64,000 nucleotides of DNA from assembly GCA_017860295.1 (NCBI GenBank), contig JAFNAS010000012.1, positions 62,001 through 126,000 of the forward strand. The letters run 5' to 3'. The position numbers were made by a program, and so were the translations under genes. The notes beneath the pieces were generated by a model. It saw only the letters and a program-made list of their open reading frames with translations, was not told the DNA's origin and made no database searches. This DNA is from Bacteroidota bacterium. GTDB taxonomy: Bacteria; Bacteroidota; Bacteroidia; Bacteroidales; Paludibacteraceae. Each line of letters begins with the position of its first letter. Within the stretch, counting starts at the first letter, position 1. Of this stretch, positions 42,807 to 51,543 are shown piece by piece.

Positions 42807-44996
42807 GTGGATGCGCATAAGATTATAGAGTTAATTAAATTCTTCAAATCCATCAATATTATTGAAACGGATGTCACATCCGATGAAGAAAGAAAGAGGG
42901 GACAATTAACCGTAATTGTAACCTATAAATATAATGACAAGGAGTATAATACAAAGAAATTATATTATCGTAATATTGTCAACTTAGATGAAATAAGCCA
43001 TGCAAAAGAAGTAATTAAATACTTTGGGGCTCCTGTTTATTGGTTGGACATTCAAAAACATAATTGGCCAAAAGGAAGTGGAGAAAGTGATTTAGATCAT
43101 ATTGTTGTCGATGATATGATTAATCAAGAAGATGATGAATTCAGGTCATTTTTATTGCAGCTAGCAAACAATGCCAAGACTGGTAAAATACAACAATTTA
43201 CAGCTGAAGGAAGACCAAATCAATATCATCACAATTTTGAGAATAACAATCACTGGCATGATATTATAAACCTTATAAAAGCATTTATCGATTCAAAGGG
43301 AAAAGATATTGATAAAAAATATTATTCTCGATTAATCTATAATTGGGATGGAAATAAAAATACACAAAGAGCTCGTTCTACATTATCAAATGACGCTTAT
43401 GGTCGAAATTTAAGCTTGACTAGAAGATTGCAAGAAAACATTAAATTAGGGTTTAAAATGATGGACATTCAGAATGAAAATATCCTGGAAATATTGAAAT
43501 TAAAGAAGCAAATTATACTTCAGGGTGCGCCAGGCACGGGAAAAACTTATTTGGCAAAATTAATTGCATCTCAATTTGCCAAAGAAAAACAATCTTTTGT
43601 ACAGCCATCAAGCATACAAGATTTTGATATTTTTCCACTATTAAAAGAAGGCCTAATAATTTCAAGTAGTGGTAACAAAACAAAATACACCATTACTAGG
43701 ATAAACAAGTCAAGCATATCCATTATAGGAGATACTACTAAAGAAAGGGATATTAGTCTTAATAGTATTGCCTCTGCTTATAAAGAAAAACTATGGGAGC
43801 CAGGCAAACAAAAAAATGGTTTAGATCCATATACGTCCTCGTTGGCAAAATATATATATGACAATATTGCGAATAAGCAGGGAGATGAAGAGCTCATCAA
43901 ATTAGTCCAGTTTCACCCTTCCTATACTTACGAAGATTTTGTACGAGGTATTATTATTGAGACAGCCTCTGGTGTTCCTGAATATAAATCCATCAACAAA
44001 ACATTAGGCGATTTTGCAAATCGCGCACTTGAGAATTGGAATAGCTATATTCTTGAAAAAGAAGAGCGGGCTGGTACCTTACAGCAAGAAAAGTCTAAAT
44101 TTAAGCAATTTATTGACCATATTCAACAAGAAATAGATGAAAATGGCAAATACATGCTAACTGAAAATGTATATTTGTTAGAATATGATGATATTCGTTT
44201 CAAATACAAAGGGGATAATTGGAATGCCCATCCAAGTGGATTGAATATGAAATATTCAGAACTAAGAAAAGTATTTAATTCTGGGTTAATAGAAAGATCT
44301 GAGATAAAGGAACTAAAGGATATAGAAATCCTAACATCTTCACATGCTACATATTATACAAAAATGGCAGAACAGTTTGCTAAATTTGTTCCTCAAAAAA
44401 TAATTATTCCAGAACCCTCTGAATTGAAAAACTATGTATTAATTATTGATGAAATAAACAGAGCAAATTTACCTTCTGTTTTAGGAGAGCTTATTTATGC
44501 ATTGGAATACAGGGGTGAAAAAGTAAATAGTATGTATGCGGTAGATGGTGATTCCTCATTGATATTACCCCCTAATTTATACATCATAGGAACAATGAAT
44601 ACGGCTGATCGGAGTGTTGGGTTAATTGATTATGCCATTCGCCGTAGGTTTGCCTTTGTGGATATGTTACCCAAAGTTTTACCAGATACTGATGGCTTTA
44701 ACATTGAATTATTCAAAAAAGTTTCATCATTCTTTATCAGCAACATAGATGAGTATATTGCTGATGAAAAATGTAAACTTATCCCTTCGGATATACTATC
44801 TGAGGAATTCAGACCAGAGGATGTTTGGATTGGTCACAGCTACTTTATCATGAATGACAAGGATGGTGTGGATATAAGCAAAATTCGCATTAAATACGAG
44901 ATTATACCTATATTGAAAGAATATGTAAAAGATGGAATTTTTAAAGAAAAAACAGCTGCTGAAGCTATGATAGACAATCTATTAAGCTATTTGTAA
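42807..44996 (+). CDS. mcrB: McrB-like AAA+ GTPase of the type IV modification-dependent restriction system
   Basis: McrB binds modified DNA with its N-terminal domain and uses GTP-driven rings to activate McrC. The 729-residue protein starts at a GTG. The N-terminal 215 residues have no fold I recognise. Walker A GAPGTGKTYLAKLIA is at about 239, QFHPSYTYEDFVRG near 370, Walker B VLIIDEINRANLPSVLGELI near 543 and the McrB-specific GTMNTADRSVGLID near 595, with RRRFAF as the arginine region. The gap between Walker A and B is about 300 residues, longer than in E. coli McrB, so an insertion is present. It is followed one base later by mcrC. Confidence 0.92.
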   Translation: MDAHKIIELIKFFKSINIIETDVTSDEERKRGQLTVIVTYKYNDKEYNTKKLYYRNIVNLDEISHAKEVIKYFGAPVYWLDIQKHNWPKGSGESDLDHIVVDDMINQEDDEFRSFLLQLANNAKTGKIQQFTAEGRPNQYHHNFENNNHWHDIINLIKAFIDSKGKDIDKKYYSRLIYNWDGNKNTQRARSTLSNDAYGRNLSLTRRLQENIKLGFKMMDIQNENILEILKLKKQIILQGAPGTGKTYLAKLIASQFAKEKQSFVQPSSIQDFDIFPLLKEGLIISSSGNKTKYTITRINKSSISIIGDTTKERDISLNSIASAYKEKLWEPGKQKNGLDPYTSSLAKYIYDNIANKQGDEELIKLVQFHPSYTYEDFVRGIIIETASGVPEYKSINKTLGDFANRALENWNSYILEKEERAGTLQQEKSKFKQFIDHIQQEIDENGKYMLTENVYLLEYDDIRFKYKGDNWNAHPSGLNMKYSELRKVFNSGLIERSEIKELKDIEILTSSHATYYTKMAEQFAKFVPQKIIIPEPSELKNYVLIIDEINRANLPSVLGELIYALEYRGEKVNSMYAVDGDSSLILPPNLYIIGTMNTADRSVGLIDYAIRRRFAFVDMLPKVLPDTDGFNIELFKKVSSFFISNIDEYIADEKCKLIPSDILSEEFRPEDVWIGHSYFIMNDKDGVDISKIRIKYEIIPILKEYVKDGIFKEKTAAEAMIDNLLSYL

Positions 44997-44997
44997 T

Positions 44998-46332
44998 ATG
45001 TATCCCATAATAGAGCTGTCTGAGCAGTTTGGCTTTAGAAAAGAAGAGCGGTATATTGAGGTAGATAATGAACAATTGTCCCTGCTAAAAGAAGTCAATA
45101 CTCATACAATTACGGTCAAACGCAAACAAAAAGATGAAATGTGCATTCGTTTTGATTGCGTTGGTGATAGAATGGAATTTCAAGCTTCTTATTTTGTCGG
45201 CGTTGATTGGTTGGTAGAAAGTAAGCAAGCGGTCTATGTACAGCCTAAGGAAAATGGAGAAAAGGTTGAAGTCGACTATCTAAAGATGTTATTAGATGCG
45301 CTCCAAGAGTCTGAAAACATAAAATATTTGGACGAATTAGTTACTATCGACTTTCAGCGACCATCTATTCAGATTAATCAATCGCAGGATATTCTGAGCC
45401 CATTTCTTATTGCTCAGTATTTGCAACTACTAAAACAAATTGTTCGCAAAGGGCTAAAGAAATCATACTACACTATAACAGAAAATCTGAATGCTAAAGT
45501 AAAGGGGAAAATACTGGTTGGGACAAATATAAAAACCAACACCGTAGTCGGAAGGGCTACACATACTGTCTGCCAATATCAAGAATTCGGCGTAAACTAT
45601 GAGGAAAACAAGATACTAAAGAAAGCTTTTCTGTTTTCAAGAGCAGTATTAGATCAATACAAGTATAGCTTTAGCACAAACGTATTGCAGGAATTTATCA
45701 GTTATATAAGTCCGGCATTTGAGAAAGTAACGGATGACATTGATATTAACCGAGTAAAACATTATAAACCAAATCCCCTATATAAAGAATATGAGCAGGC
45801 AATTAGATTGGCCTTACTAATACTAAAACGATTTTCGTATACTATTACCCGTACGGAAGATAAGCAAATCAACACTCCTCCATTTTGGATTGATATGAGT
45901 AAGCTTTTTGAACTGTATGTATTTAGTAAGTTGCGGAAAATATTTCCAGGTGCAGGAGAAGTGCGATATCATATTCAAAAGACTCAAAAGCAGGAACTTG
46001 ATTTTTTAATCAAATCCGCTGATGGTCACTACAAATATGTTGTGGACACCAAGTACAAACCCCGATACGAAAAGCACTGTGTAAAAGTAGATGATATAAG
46101 ACAATTAAGTGGTTATGCTCGTCTAAAGTCGGTTTATGATGATCTCGGATATAAAGGATATACAGAGTTATTAAAATGTTTGGTAATATATTCTCATCAG
46201 GATTGTGATGAAGTACTTACAAAAGAGCATTTTAATATTGGAACCGAAGCAGATATAAAAAAGATACGAGAAGAGAATGCTTATGCTGAGTTTTATAAGC
46301 TCGGAGTGAAGTTGCCTGAGAAATTATATTGA
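44998..46332 (+). CDS. mcrC: McrC-like nuclease subunit of the McrBC system
   Basis: McrC is the nuclease partner of McrB. The 444-residue protein has the N-terminal beta domain, the conserved GKILVGTNIKTNTVVGRATHTVCQYQEFGVNYEENKILKKAF segment, and a C-terminal PD-(D/E)xK nuclease with ELDFLIKSADGHYKYVVDTKYKP (Asp and Asp-x-Lys, residues about 335-355). Length exceeds E. coli McrC (about 350) by roughly 95 residues. It starts one base after the mcrB stop. No further defence gene follows and a terminator-like repeat comes about 375 bases later. Confidence 0.92.
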   Translation: MYPIIELSEQFGFRKEERYIEVDNEQLSLLKEVNTHTITVKRKQKDEMCIRFDCVGDRMEFQASYFVGVDWLVESKQAVYVQPKENGEKVEVDYLKMLLDALQESENIKYLDELVTIDFQRPSIQINQSQDILSPFLIAQYLQLLKQIVRKGLKKSYYTITENLNAKVKGKILVGTNIKTNTVVGRATHTVCQYQEFGVNYEENKILKKAFLFSRAVLDQYKYSFSTNVLQEFISYISPAFEKVTDDIDINRVKHYKPNPLYKEYEQAIRLALLILKRFSYTITRTEDKQINTPPFWIDMSKLFELYVFSKLRKIFPGAGEVRYHIQKTQKQELDFLIKSADGHYKYVVDTKYKPRYEKHCVKVDDIRQLSGYARLKSVYDDLGYKGYTELLKCLVIYSHQDCDEVLTKEHFNIGTEADIKKIREENAYAEFYKLGVKLPEKLY

Positions 46333-46434
46333 TGATTAGGGTATTTAAAATTCAATATTGTCAATCCCCATCAATAATGGTCTTTCATTAACGACACTGC
46401 ATCAATTTCTTGAAAATTTCCAATGCTCGATCCT

Positions 46435-46442
46435 TATCTTTG
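46435..46442 (+). promoter_or_regulatory. Orphan TATCTTTG element downstream of mcrC
   Basis: A perfect TAnnTTTG match with no ORF directly downstream, so if active it would drive a leader or small RNA across the palindromes. Confidence 0.35.
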
Positions 46443-46707
46443 CAGAAAAGAGTTACCCCCCCCTTGCTGGTGCAGATCTTCTGATCTGTGCCCGATCTGA
46501 AGAATAAAGAAACTGTCACAGGTATTTTAGTCTGTTTGAAATAACTTATTATACCCGATAAGGTATAAATGATGAGATAAACGATTGGTTTATACCCGAG
46601 AGGGTATCGTGTGGCGGATGTCATATGTGGTAGTTGATAAAGCAAATGGGATCCAACCAGAACAGGTTGAATGGCGGCTACATAGGGCGCTGTGTGGAAT
46701 GTTGACA

Positions 46708-46749
46708 AAAATCAGAAAATCAAGGGCTATTCCTCTGATTTTGTTTATT
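46708..46749 (+). terminator. Terminator-like repeat AAAATCAGA/TCTGATTTT
   Basis: A perfect 9-bp stem with a 17-base loop, followed by GTTTATTT. It would isolate the esterase promoter from read-through of the restriction operon. Confidence 0.55.
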
Positions 46750-46757
46750 TATATTTG
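46750..46757 (+). promoter_or_regulatory. Bacteroidetes -7 element TATATTTG upstream of the esterase
   Basis: A perfect TAnnTTTG match 30 bases before the ATG at 46787. Confidence 0.6.
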
Positions 46758-46786
46758 CAACTGTTATTAACCTTTCAAAAATAATC

Positions 46787-48253
46787 ATGAAGAAGTTATT
46801 TTATGTATTGCTTGCAATTACCTTTGCATATTTCAATTGCGAAGCTGCAAATCCTGTTCTGACCATAGAAGGCGGACAGGTTCAAGGCGTAAAAGCCGAA
46901 ATTGAAGGAGTGACTGTCTATCGTGGAATTCCGTATGCAGCACCTCCCATCAAAAATCTCCGGTGGAAGGCTCCTCAGCCGGTTATTCCATGGCAGGGTA
47001 TTAAACTTGCCGATAAATTCGGACATCCCGGTTATCAGTCAGTTCACTATCCAGGCGGTTATACTACCGAGTGGGGTTATGGCGACGAATCGCCTTACAG
47101 CGAGGACTGCCTCTACTTAAATGTATGGACAAAAGCTCCGGGTAAAGTCGGACAGAAGCTTCCTGTGGCGTTGTGGATTCACGGTGGCGGTTACCGGGAA
47201 GGATGGGGCTCGGAACCCGAATTTGATGGACAAGAGTGGGCCAACAAAGACGTGGTACTGGTTTCGATCAATTATCGTCTTGGCGTTTTCGGATTTCTGA
47301 CTCATCCCGAACTTTCCAAGGAGAGTCCGAATCACGTTTCAGGAAACTATGGTATCCTTGACCAGATCGAATCGCTTAAATGGATCAAGAAAAATATTGC
47401 ACAATTCGGTGGCGATCCCGATAACGTTACCATATTCGGTCAGAGTGCCGGTGCCGGTAGCGTGAAAACGCTTTGCGAATCTCCGCTTGCACGGGGTCTG
47501 TTCAAAAAAGCGATCATCATGAGTGGCGGCGGTATCACGACAACTCCTCCTGCAGGCGCTTCCAATACCCGTCCGGCAGCTCCGGGTGGTATGGGCGGAT
47601 TTGGACCTCCTATGACCCTTGAACAATCAGAACTTCAGACCAAAGAAATACTGGATTGGGCAGGGCTGACAACCATTGAAAAAATGCGTGCTGCTTCTAC
47701 CGAAACCATGTACACGGTTGGAAGTTTGTACTCCGCAGTGACCGGAAAGCGTACCCGTATGACTGCTATGCCTATCGTTGACGGTTATGTCTCTCTCCAG
47801 AGCTTCGATGCTGCTGCTGTTGACAATAAACTGGCGCAGGTTCCGTACATGATTGGTTACACCCTGAACGATATGGGTAGCATGGCTCCCGGTATCGCTG
47901 AATTCTGTCTGAATCGCGAAAAAGTGGGTGGTAAAGCGTTTGCATATCAGTTTGCCCGTCCTCTGCCAACCGATGGTAGAGCGGATGTGCTGAAGGGGGC
48001 ATTCCACTCTTCCGATTTGTGGTATGTGTTCAAATCGCTCAAATATTGCTGGAGACCCTGGGCTGCAGGCGACTGGAACCTTTCGGAAGTGATGCTGACT
48101 GCCTGGTCGAATTTTGCCAAGTATGGTGATCCGAACGGCAAGAACGGTGGTAAGTGGGCTCCGTATACCAAAGACAACGCTAAGTTTATGTTGTTCAAAC
48201 TCGACGCCAGCGATAAAGAAAATTCGGCAATGGGAGACCCCATAAAACCCTGA
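46787..48253 (+). CDS. Type B carboxylesterase, exported
   Basis: The 488-residue protein has a signal peptide (MKKLFYVLLAITFAYFNCEAA) and the type B signature: GIPYAAPP, EDCLYLNVW, LPVALWIHGGGYREG for the oxyanion hole, and TIFGQSAGAGSVKTL with the nucleophilic Ser. The catalytic His is probably in GAFHSSDLWYVF. It hydrolyses carboxylic esters in the periplasm; feruloyl or acetyl esters are likely for this phylum but not demonstrated. An unusual Gly/Pro/Met-rich insertion, PGGMGGFGPPM, lies near residue 265. It is transcribed from its own promoter and ends at a terminator. Confidence 0.92.
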   Translation: MKKLFYVLLAITFAYFNCEAANPVLTIEGGQVQGVKAEIEGVTVYRGIPYAAPPIKNLRWKAPQPVIPWQGIKLADKFGHPGYQSVHYPGGYTTEWGYGDESPYSEDCLYLNVWTKAPGKVGQKLPVALWIHGGGYREGWGSEPEFDGQEWANKDVVLVSINYRLGVFGFLTHPELSKESPNHVSGNYGILDQIESLKWIKKNIAQFGGDPDNVTIFGQSAGAGSVKTLCESPLARGLFKKAIIMSGGGITTTPPAGASNTRPAAPGGMGGFGPPMTLEQSELQTKEILDWAGLTTIEKMRAASTETMYTVGSLYSAVTGKRTRMTAMPIVDGYVSLQSFDAAAVDNKLAQVPYMIGYTLNDMGSMAPGIAEFCLNREKVGGKAFAYQFARPLPTDGRADVLKGAFHSSDLWYVFKSLKYCWRPWAAGDWNLSEVMLTAWSNFAKYGDPNGKNGGKWAPYTKDNAKFMLFKLDASDKENSAMGDPIKP

Positions 48254-48304
48254 TTTTTTCGCTTGTGACCTCGATCTTATGTAAGGGGCCGAGTCAATAG
48301 TTAC

Positions 48305-48341
48305 AGAGGCTGTTTCATTGTGAGGCAGCCTCTTTTATTTT
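48305..48341 (+). terminator. Terminator of the esterase gene
   Basis: AGAGGCTG pairs with CAGCCTCT around a 13-base loop, followed by TTTATTTTG. It may also serve the minus-strand EamA gene. Confidence 0.82.
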
Positions 48342-49228
48342 GTTTTCGCGGCGGAGGCGAAGTATTCGTTGAAGACAATGCCAACGATGATCAGTATCAA
48401 TCCGAAGAAGGTGGTGGTGTAGATGTGCTCCTTCAGCACAAAATGGATAAGCAGAAGCGAGATAAAGGGCGCCAGATAACACAGTTGGTTGATGAAGGCC
48501 GGATTGTTGGTGCTTTTGAGCGCCATACTGAAGAAAATGAACGGTATAGCCATTTCGAAGGCGCCTATATAGATGCTGGCATACATGCTGCTCCCGAACG
48601 AGAGATGCACGGGTATCAAAAGCGTTGAGAAAAGTAGGTAGCCTGATCCGAACAGGAAGATAACGAAGAGGTTTACGGTGCTGTCAGTCTTCTCGTTCAT
48701 TTTATTTATCAACCAGAATGTGGCCCAGAGCAAAGCGCTCAGCAGGGCGAGAAGTAATCCCGTGACAGGAATAGCTGATTGTTGCACCTGTCCCGAACCG
48801 ACCGAAATAAGGACTACGCCACCCAGTGAGAGAGCCATGCCGATATATTTTTTGTGCCGAATGGGTTGATGTCCGAATGCGGCGATGAGGAGAAGCAACA
48901 GAATGGGCCAGGCGTAATTGATGGGTTGTGCGATTTGTGCCGGGAGCAGTGCATACGCTTTGAAGAGTACAAGGTAGTAGAGGGCAGGGTTTAACAATCC
49001 GATCAGCGCATACACACCCCATTGTTTGCCCGAGAGACGCGTTAGTTGTCCCCACTTTGCCTGTATGGTCATGGTGGCGGCCAGAATAACAAACGCCGTG
49101 CAGCTGGCTACCAGAAGCATTTCGAAGTGTGTTTGTTGTCGTAGCGCCAGCTTAAAGGCCGTGGCTACCGTCGACCAGCTGAGTACGGCTACTCCGGCGT
49201 AAAGAATGGCTTTGTTTGTTGTCTTCAT
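48335..49228 (-). CDS. EamA/DMT-superfamily transporter
   Basis: The 297-residue protein has ten predicted membrane segments arranged as two EamA repeats. The first contains LSWSTVATAFKLAL and YYLVLFKAYALLPAQIAQPINYAWPILL, and the second LLALLSALLWATFWLINKM and FFSMALKSTNNPAFINQLCYLAPFISLL. DMT exporters move amino acids, nucleotide sugars or drugs across the inner membrane. Substrate is not predictable from sequence. It is divergent from the RNase H gene. Confidence 0.87.
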   Translation of the reverse strand: MKTTNKAILYAGVAVLSWSTVATAFKLALRQQTHFEMLLVASCTAFVILAATMTIQAKWGQLTRLSGKQWGVYALIGLLNPALYYLVLFKAYALLPAQIAQPINYAWPILLLLLIAAFGHQPIRHKKYIGMALSLGGVVLISVGSGQVQQSAIPVTGLLLALLSALLWATFWLINKMNEKTDSTVNLFVIFLFGSGYLLFSTLLIPVHLSFGSSMYASIYIGAFEMAIPFIFFSMALKSTNNPAFINQLCYLAPFISLLLIHFVLKEHIYTTTFFGLILIIVGIVFNEYFASAAKTK

Positions 49229-49381
49229 CGGGGTGCGATCGGGACTAAGGTGTTTGGAAAATGAGAGTGCAAAGAACGGAAGAATTTCTTAAAACGAAAG
49301 GAGTTGTGTGCGAAATTGGGTGGTTTTTCAGCCAGACGTTTTTTTGATAACTTTACTACCCGAAATTTTGAGGTGCAATAC

Positions 49382-50008
49382 ATGACAAAAAATAACTACT
49401 ACGTGGTCTGGAAAGGCCGCAAAACCGGGGTGTTCAATAGTTGGGAGAGCTGCAAAGAGCAGGTGCATGGCTTTGAGGGTGCCCAGTATAAGGGTTATCC
49501 GACTGAGGCGGCGGCTAATGCGGCTTTCAAAACCAATTACTGGAAGGCGGTAAATCCGGCGCAAAAACAGGCAGTCGTTGTGGTAGGAGCCAACGGCGCG
49601 AAACCCGTTGTGCCCAGCCTTGCGGTAGATGCAGCCTGTAGCGGCAATCCCGGTAAATTGGAGTATCGCGGGGTGGAAACCGCAACCGGACGGGAGATTT
49701 TTCGTCAGGGTCCGTTTGAGATGGGAACTAATAATATCGGCGAATTTTTGGCCATTGTCCACGGATTGGCACTACTCAAAGCCCAAAACAGCAATGTGCC
49801 TATCTATTCCGACAGTGTGAATGCTTTGGCATGGGTAAGGGCGAAGCAGTGCCGCACCAAGCTGGAACGCTGTGCTAAAAACGAAGAGTTGTTTCGCCTG
49901 ATCGCACGGGCGGAAAACTGGTTGAAGGACAACAGTTATACTACCAAATTGTTGAAATGGCCCACCTCCGAATGGGGTGAGATTCCTGCTGATTTTGGCC
50001 GGAAATAA
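49382..50008 (+). CDS. Ribonuclease H with N-terminal viroplasmin (hybrid-binding) domain
   Basis: From the ATG at 49382 the protein is 208 residues. The N-terminal viroplasmin-like domain (KNNYYVVWKGRKTGVFNSWESCKEQVHGFEGAQYKGY) binds RNA-DNA hybrids; the C-terminal RNase H fold has AVDAACSGNPG (Asp), NNIGEFLAIVHGL (Glu), IYSDSVNALAWV (Asp) and a final Asp in SEWGEIPADFGRK. These four acids form the two-metal site. The enzyme removes RNA from hybrids such as R-loops and Okazaki primers. The ORF-track start at 49304 lies about 26 codons upstream and is not supported. It converges on the beta-helix gene 6 bases later. Confidence 0.92.
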   Translation: MTKNNYYVVWKGRKTGVFNSWESCKEQVHGFEGAQYKGYPTEAAANAAFKTNYWKAVNPAQKQAVVVVGANGAKPVVPSLAVDAACSGNPGKLEYRGVETATGREIFRQGPFEMGTNNIGEFLAIVHGLALLKAQNSNVPIYSDSVNALAWVRAKQCRTKLERCAKNEELFRLIARAENWLKDNSYTTKLLKWPTSEWGEIPADFGRK

Positions 50009-50014
50009 CCGCTT

Positions 50015-51472
50015 TTATTCTCCCTGCCATTGATAGGCTCCAAGATCAGGTGTCCCATTCCACAACCGATCAGTTCCATTCATATCGAAACAAAAAGAGG
50101 ATTGTTGACTTACCTGGAGGTCGGCTTTTTTTCGTATCGGAGCGTTTTCGGTTGGTCGGAAATCGCAATAACCCTTACTGGAAATTGTGGTTCTGATAAA
50201 AAGCTGATCTTTGGTATTTCCCCATTGCACACTTTTAAGAGATGACGATTGAAATGATTTCGACATCAGATAACAATGGTCGAATGTGTATTTCAAGGGT
50301 GTGTTACGGGTTGTATCGGAAATCAGAATCTCGTTTTGCGCCGAACCGGTTATCACGCAATTGATAAATTGTACCCGGAGTGGAGCAGGTGCCTGATTCT
50401 GGCGCCCGGACTCTCCGTTGAGTAGCGTGACGGATGGCGTCCCGTCGCGTCGTTTGCCGGCATAGTTATCGTTGTAAAAGTTAGCTATAGTGTTGTGTGT
50501 AAATGTATAGTTGCCTCCGGTTAAGCGGAGACAACCGCTTTTGCAATTGGAAATTTCGCTGTTTAGTAACGATAGATTTGCATTGCTGGCAACGAGACCA
50601 CAGGAATCGAAATTTTGAATTCGGGTGTTGTTAATCGTTACGTCGGGCATTTGAGTTGGCGTCCCGTTGGGTATCGCAATCCCGCTTTTACCACTTATCA
50701 TTGTTACATAATTTAGCGAGGCCGAGCTTTGTGTTCCCAGTATCTGAAGTCCGTTCCATTGCCCCGAAAGATAGCTGTAGGGTACATCATCCGAAAGTTT
50801 ATCCAACCGATCGCCCCTGAGGGTAATTCTCGCTTTTGGTTCTCCGGCGGCTTTCAGATTTCCATAGATTTTCAAGGATGCGTTTTTGTGAAAATAAAGA
50901 GTTGCTCCTGGATTGATGGTGAGTGTTTTGCCGTTGTCGATGGCTAGGTAATCGTAAATAAGGTAAGGTTTTTTGGCAGCAAGAATTGTGTCATTATGTA
51001 TCGTTTTGCTCCGGAAAATAACCACATCCTGACCGTAGGCGGTGAGTTTGACGCTTTGTCGATTGCCGTTGGTAATGCAGACTATGGAGTCTTGTATCAA
51101 TAACGGACTGTCTTGCAATGTTGGGTTAACCGTTACGCTGACGAAAACATAAAGGCTGTCGTGTGCCCGTATCTCGATGTTCGAAAGTTGATTGTTGGTG
51201 GCAATAGTTCCGTCGACGATCATCTGAAAACCACTCGAAGCTCCATTGGTAAGTGAAATAGAACTGATGGAAAGTGGTTTGGGATTGCGATTGTAGATAA
51301 CAACCTTACTGGTAGCCGATCCGATGGTGCAGAACACCGTATCGAAGGCAATCGTGTCTTGCGAGAAATGTAGTTTGTAAAACGGATTGGACGATATACT
51401 ATTATCGGTACAGCCGGTCAGGCTGACGCTGCCGGCAAATGCAATAAGCAATATGATAAATCCGTTTCTCAT
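50015..51472 (-). CDS. Lipoprotein with right-handed beta-helix region
   Basis: The product is 485 residues from the ATG at 51472. The signal MRNGFIILLIAFAGSVSLTGC has a good lipobox (L-T-G-C), so it is lipidated. Residues about 30-160 look like an Ig-like beta domain (DTVFCTIGSATSKVVIYNRNPKPLSISSI). From 170 on, there are repeated turns typical of parallel beta-helices (NPGATLYFHKNASLKIYGNLKAAGEP; TINNTRIQNFDSCGLVASNANLSLLNSEISNC). The C-terminal NGTPDLGAYQW is characteristic of Bacteroidetes beta-helix proteins. A polysaccharide lyase-like or adhesin role is possible, but no catalytic motif is seen. Confidence 0.82.
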   Translation of the reverse strand: MRNGFIILLIAFAGSVSLTGCTDNSISSNPFYKLHFSQDTIAFDTVFCTIGSATSKVVIYNRNPKPLSISSISLTNGASSGFQMIVDGTIATNNQLSNIEIRAHDSLYVFVSVTVNPTLQDSPLLIQDSIVCITNGNRQSVKLTAYGQDVVIFRSKTIHNDTILAAKKPYLIYDYLAIDNGKTLTINPGATLYFHKNASLKIYGNLKAAGEPKARITLRGDRLDKLSDDVPYSYLSGQWNGLQILGTQSSASLNYVTMISGKSGIAIPNGTPTQMPDVTINNTRIQNFDSCGLVASNANLSLLNSEISNCKSGCLRLTGGNYTFTHNTIANFYNDNYAGKRRDGTPSVTLLNGESGRQNQAPAPLRVQFINCVITGSAQNEILISDTTRNTPLKYTFDHCYLMSKSFQSSSLKSVQWGNTKDQLFIRTTISSKGYCDFRPTENAPIRKKADLQVSQQSSFCFDMNGTDRLWNGTPDLGAYQWQGE

Positions 51473-51543
51473 TTCAGGGCTTTCATTTCGCATTTAAAAC
51501 GATCAAACAGACAGCTTATTATATCTGAAAAACAGAAAAAGCA

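Larger units (their letters stand above)
46333..46786. other. Intergenic region with two TATACC palindromes and a C8 tract
   Basis: No gene is supported. It holds TATACC-CGATAA-GGTATA (46549-46566), a second palindrome ATACCC-GAGA-GGGTAT (46592-46607), a GCAGATC/GATCTG(TG)C hairpin (46471-46491), eight consecutive C (46455-46463), an orphan TATCTTTG on the plus strand (46435-46442), and the promoter of the esterase. The palindromes resemble operators of HTH regulators, but no regulator gene is nearby. Confidence 0.6.

Noticed and set aside
46388-46708. Minus-strand ORF of 106 codons between mcrC and the esterase
   Set aside because: No family resemblance, crosses two palindromes, a poly-C run and a hairpin; likely chance.
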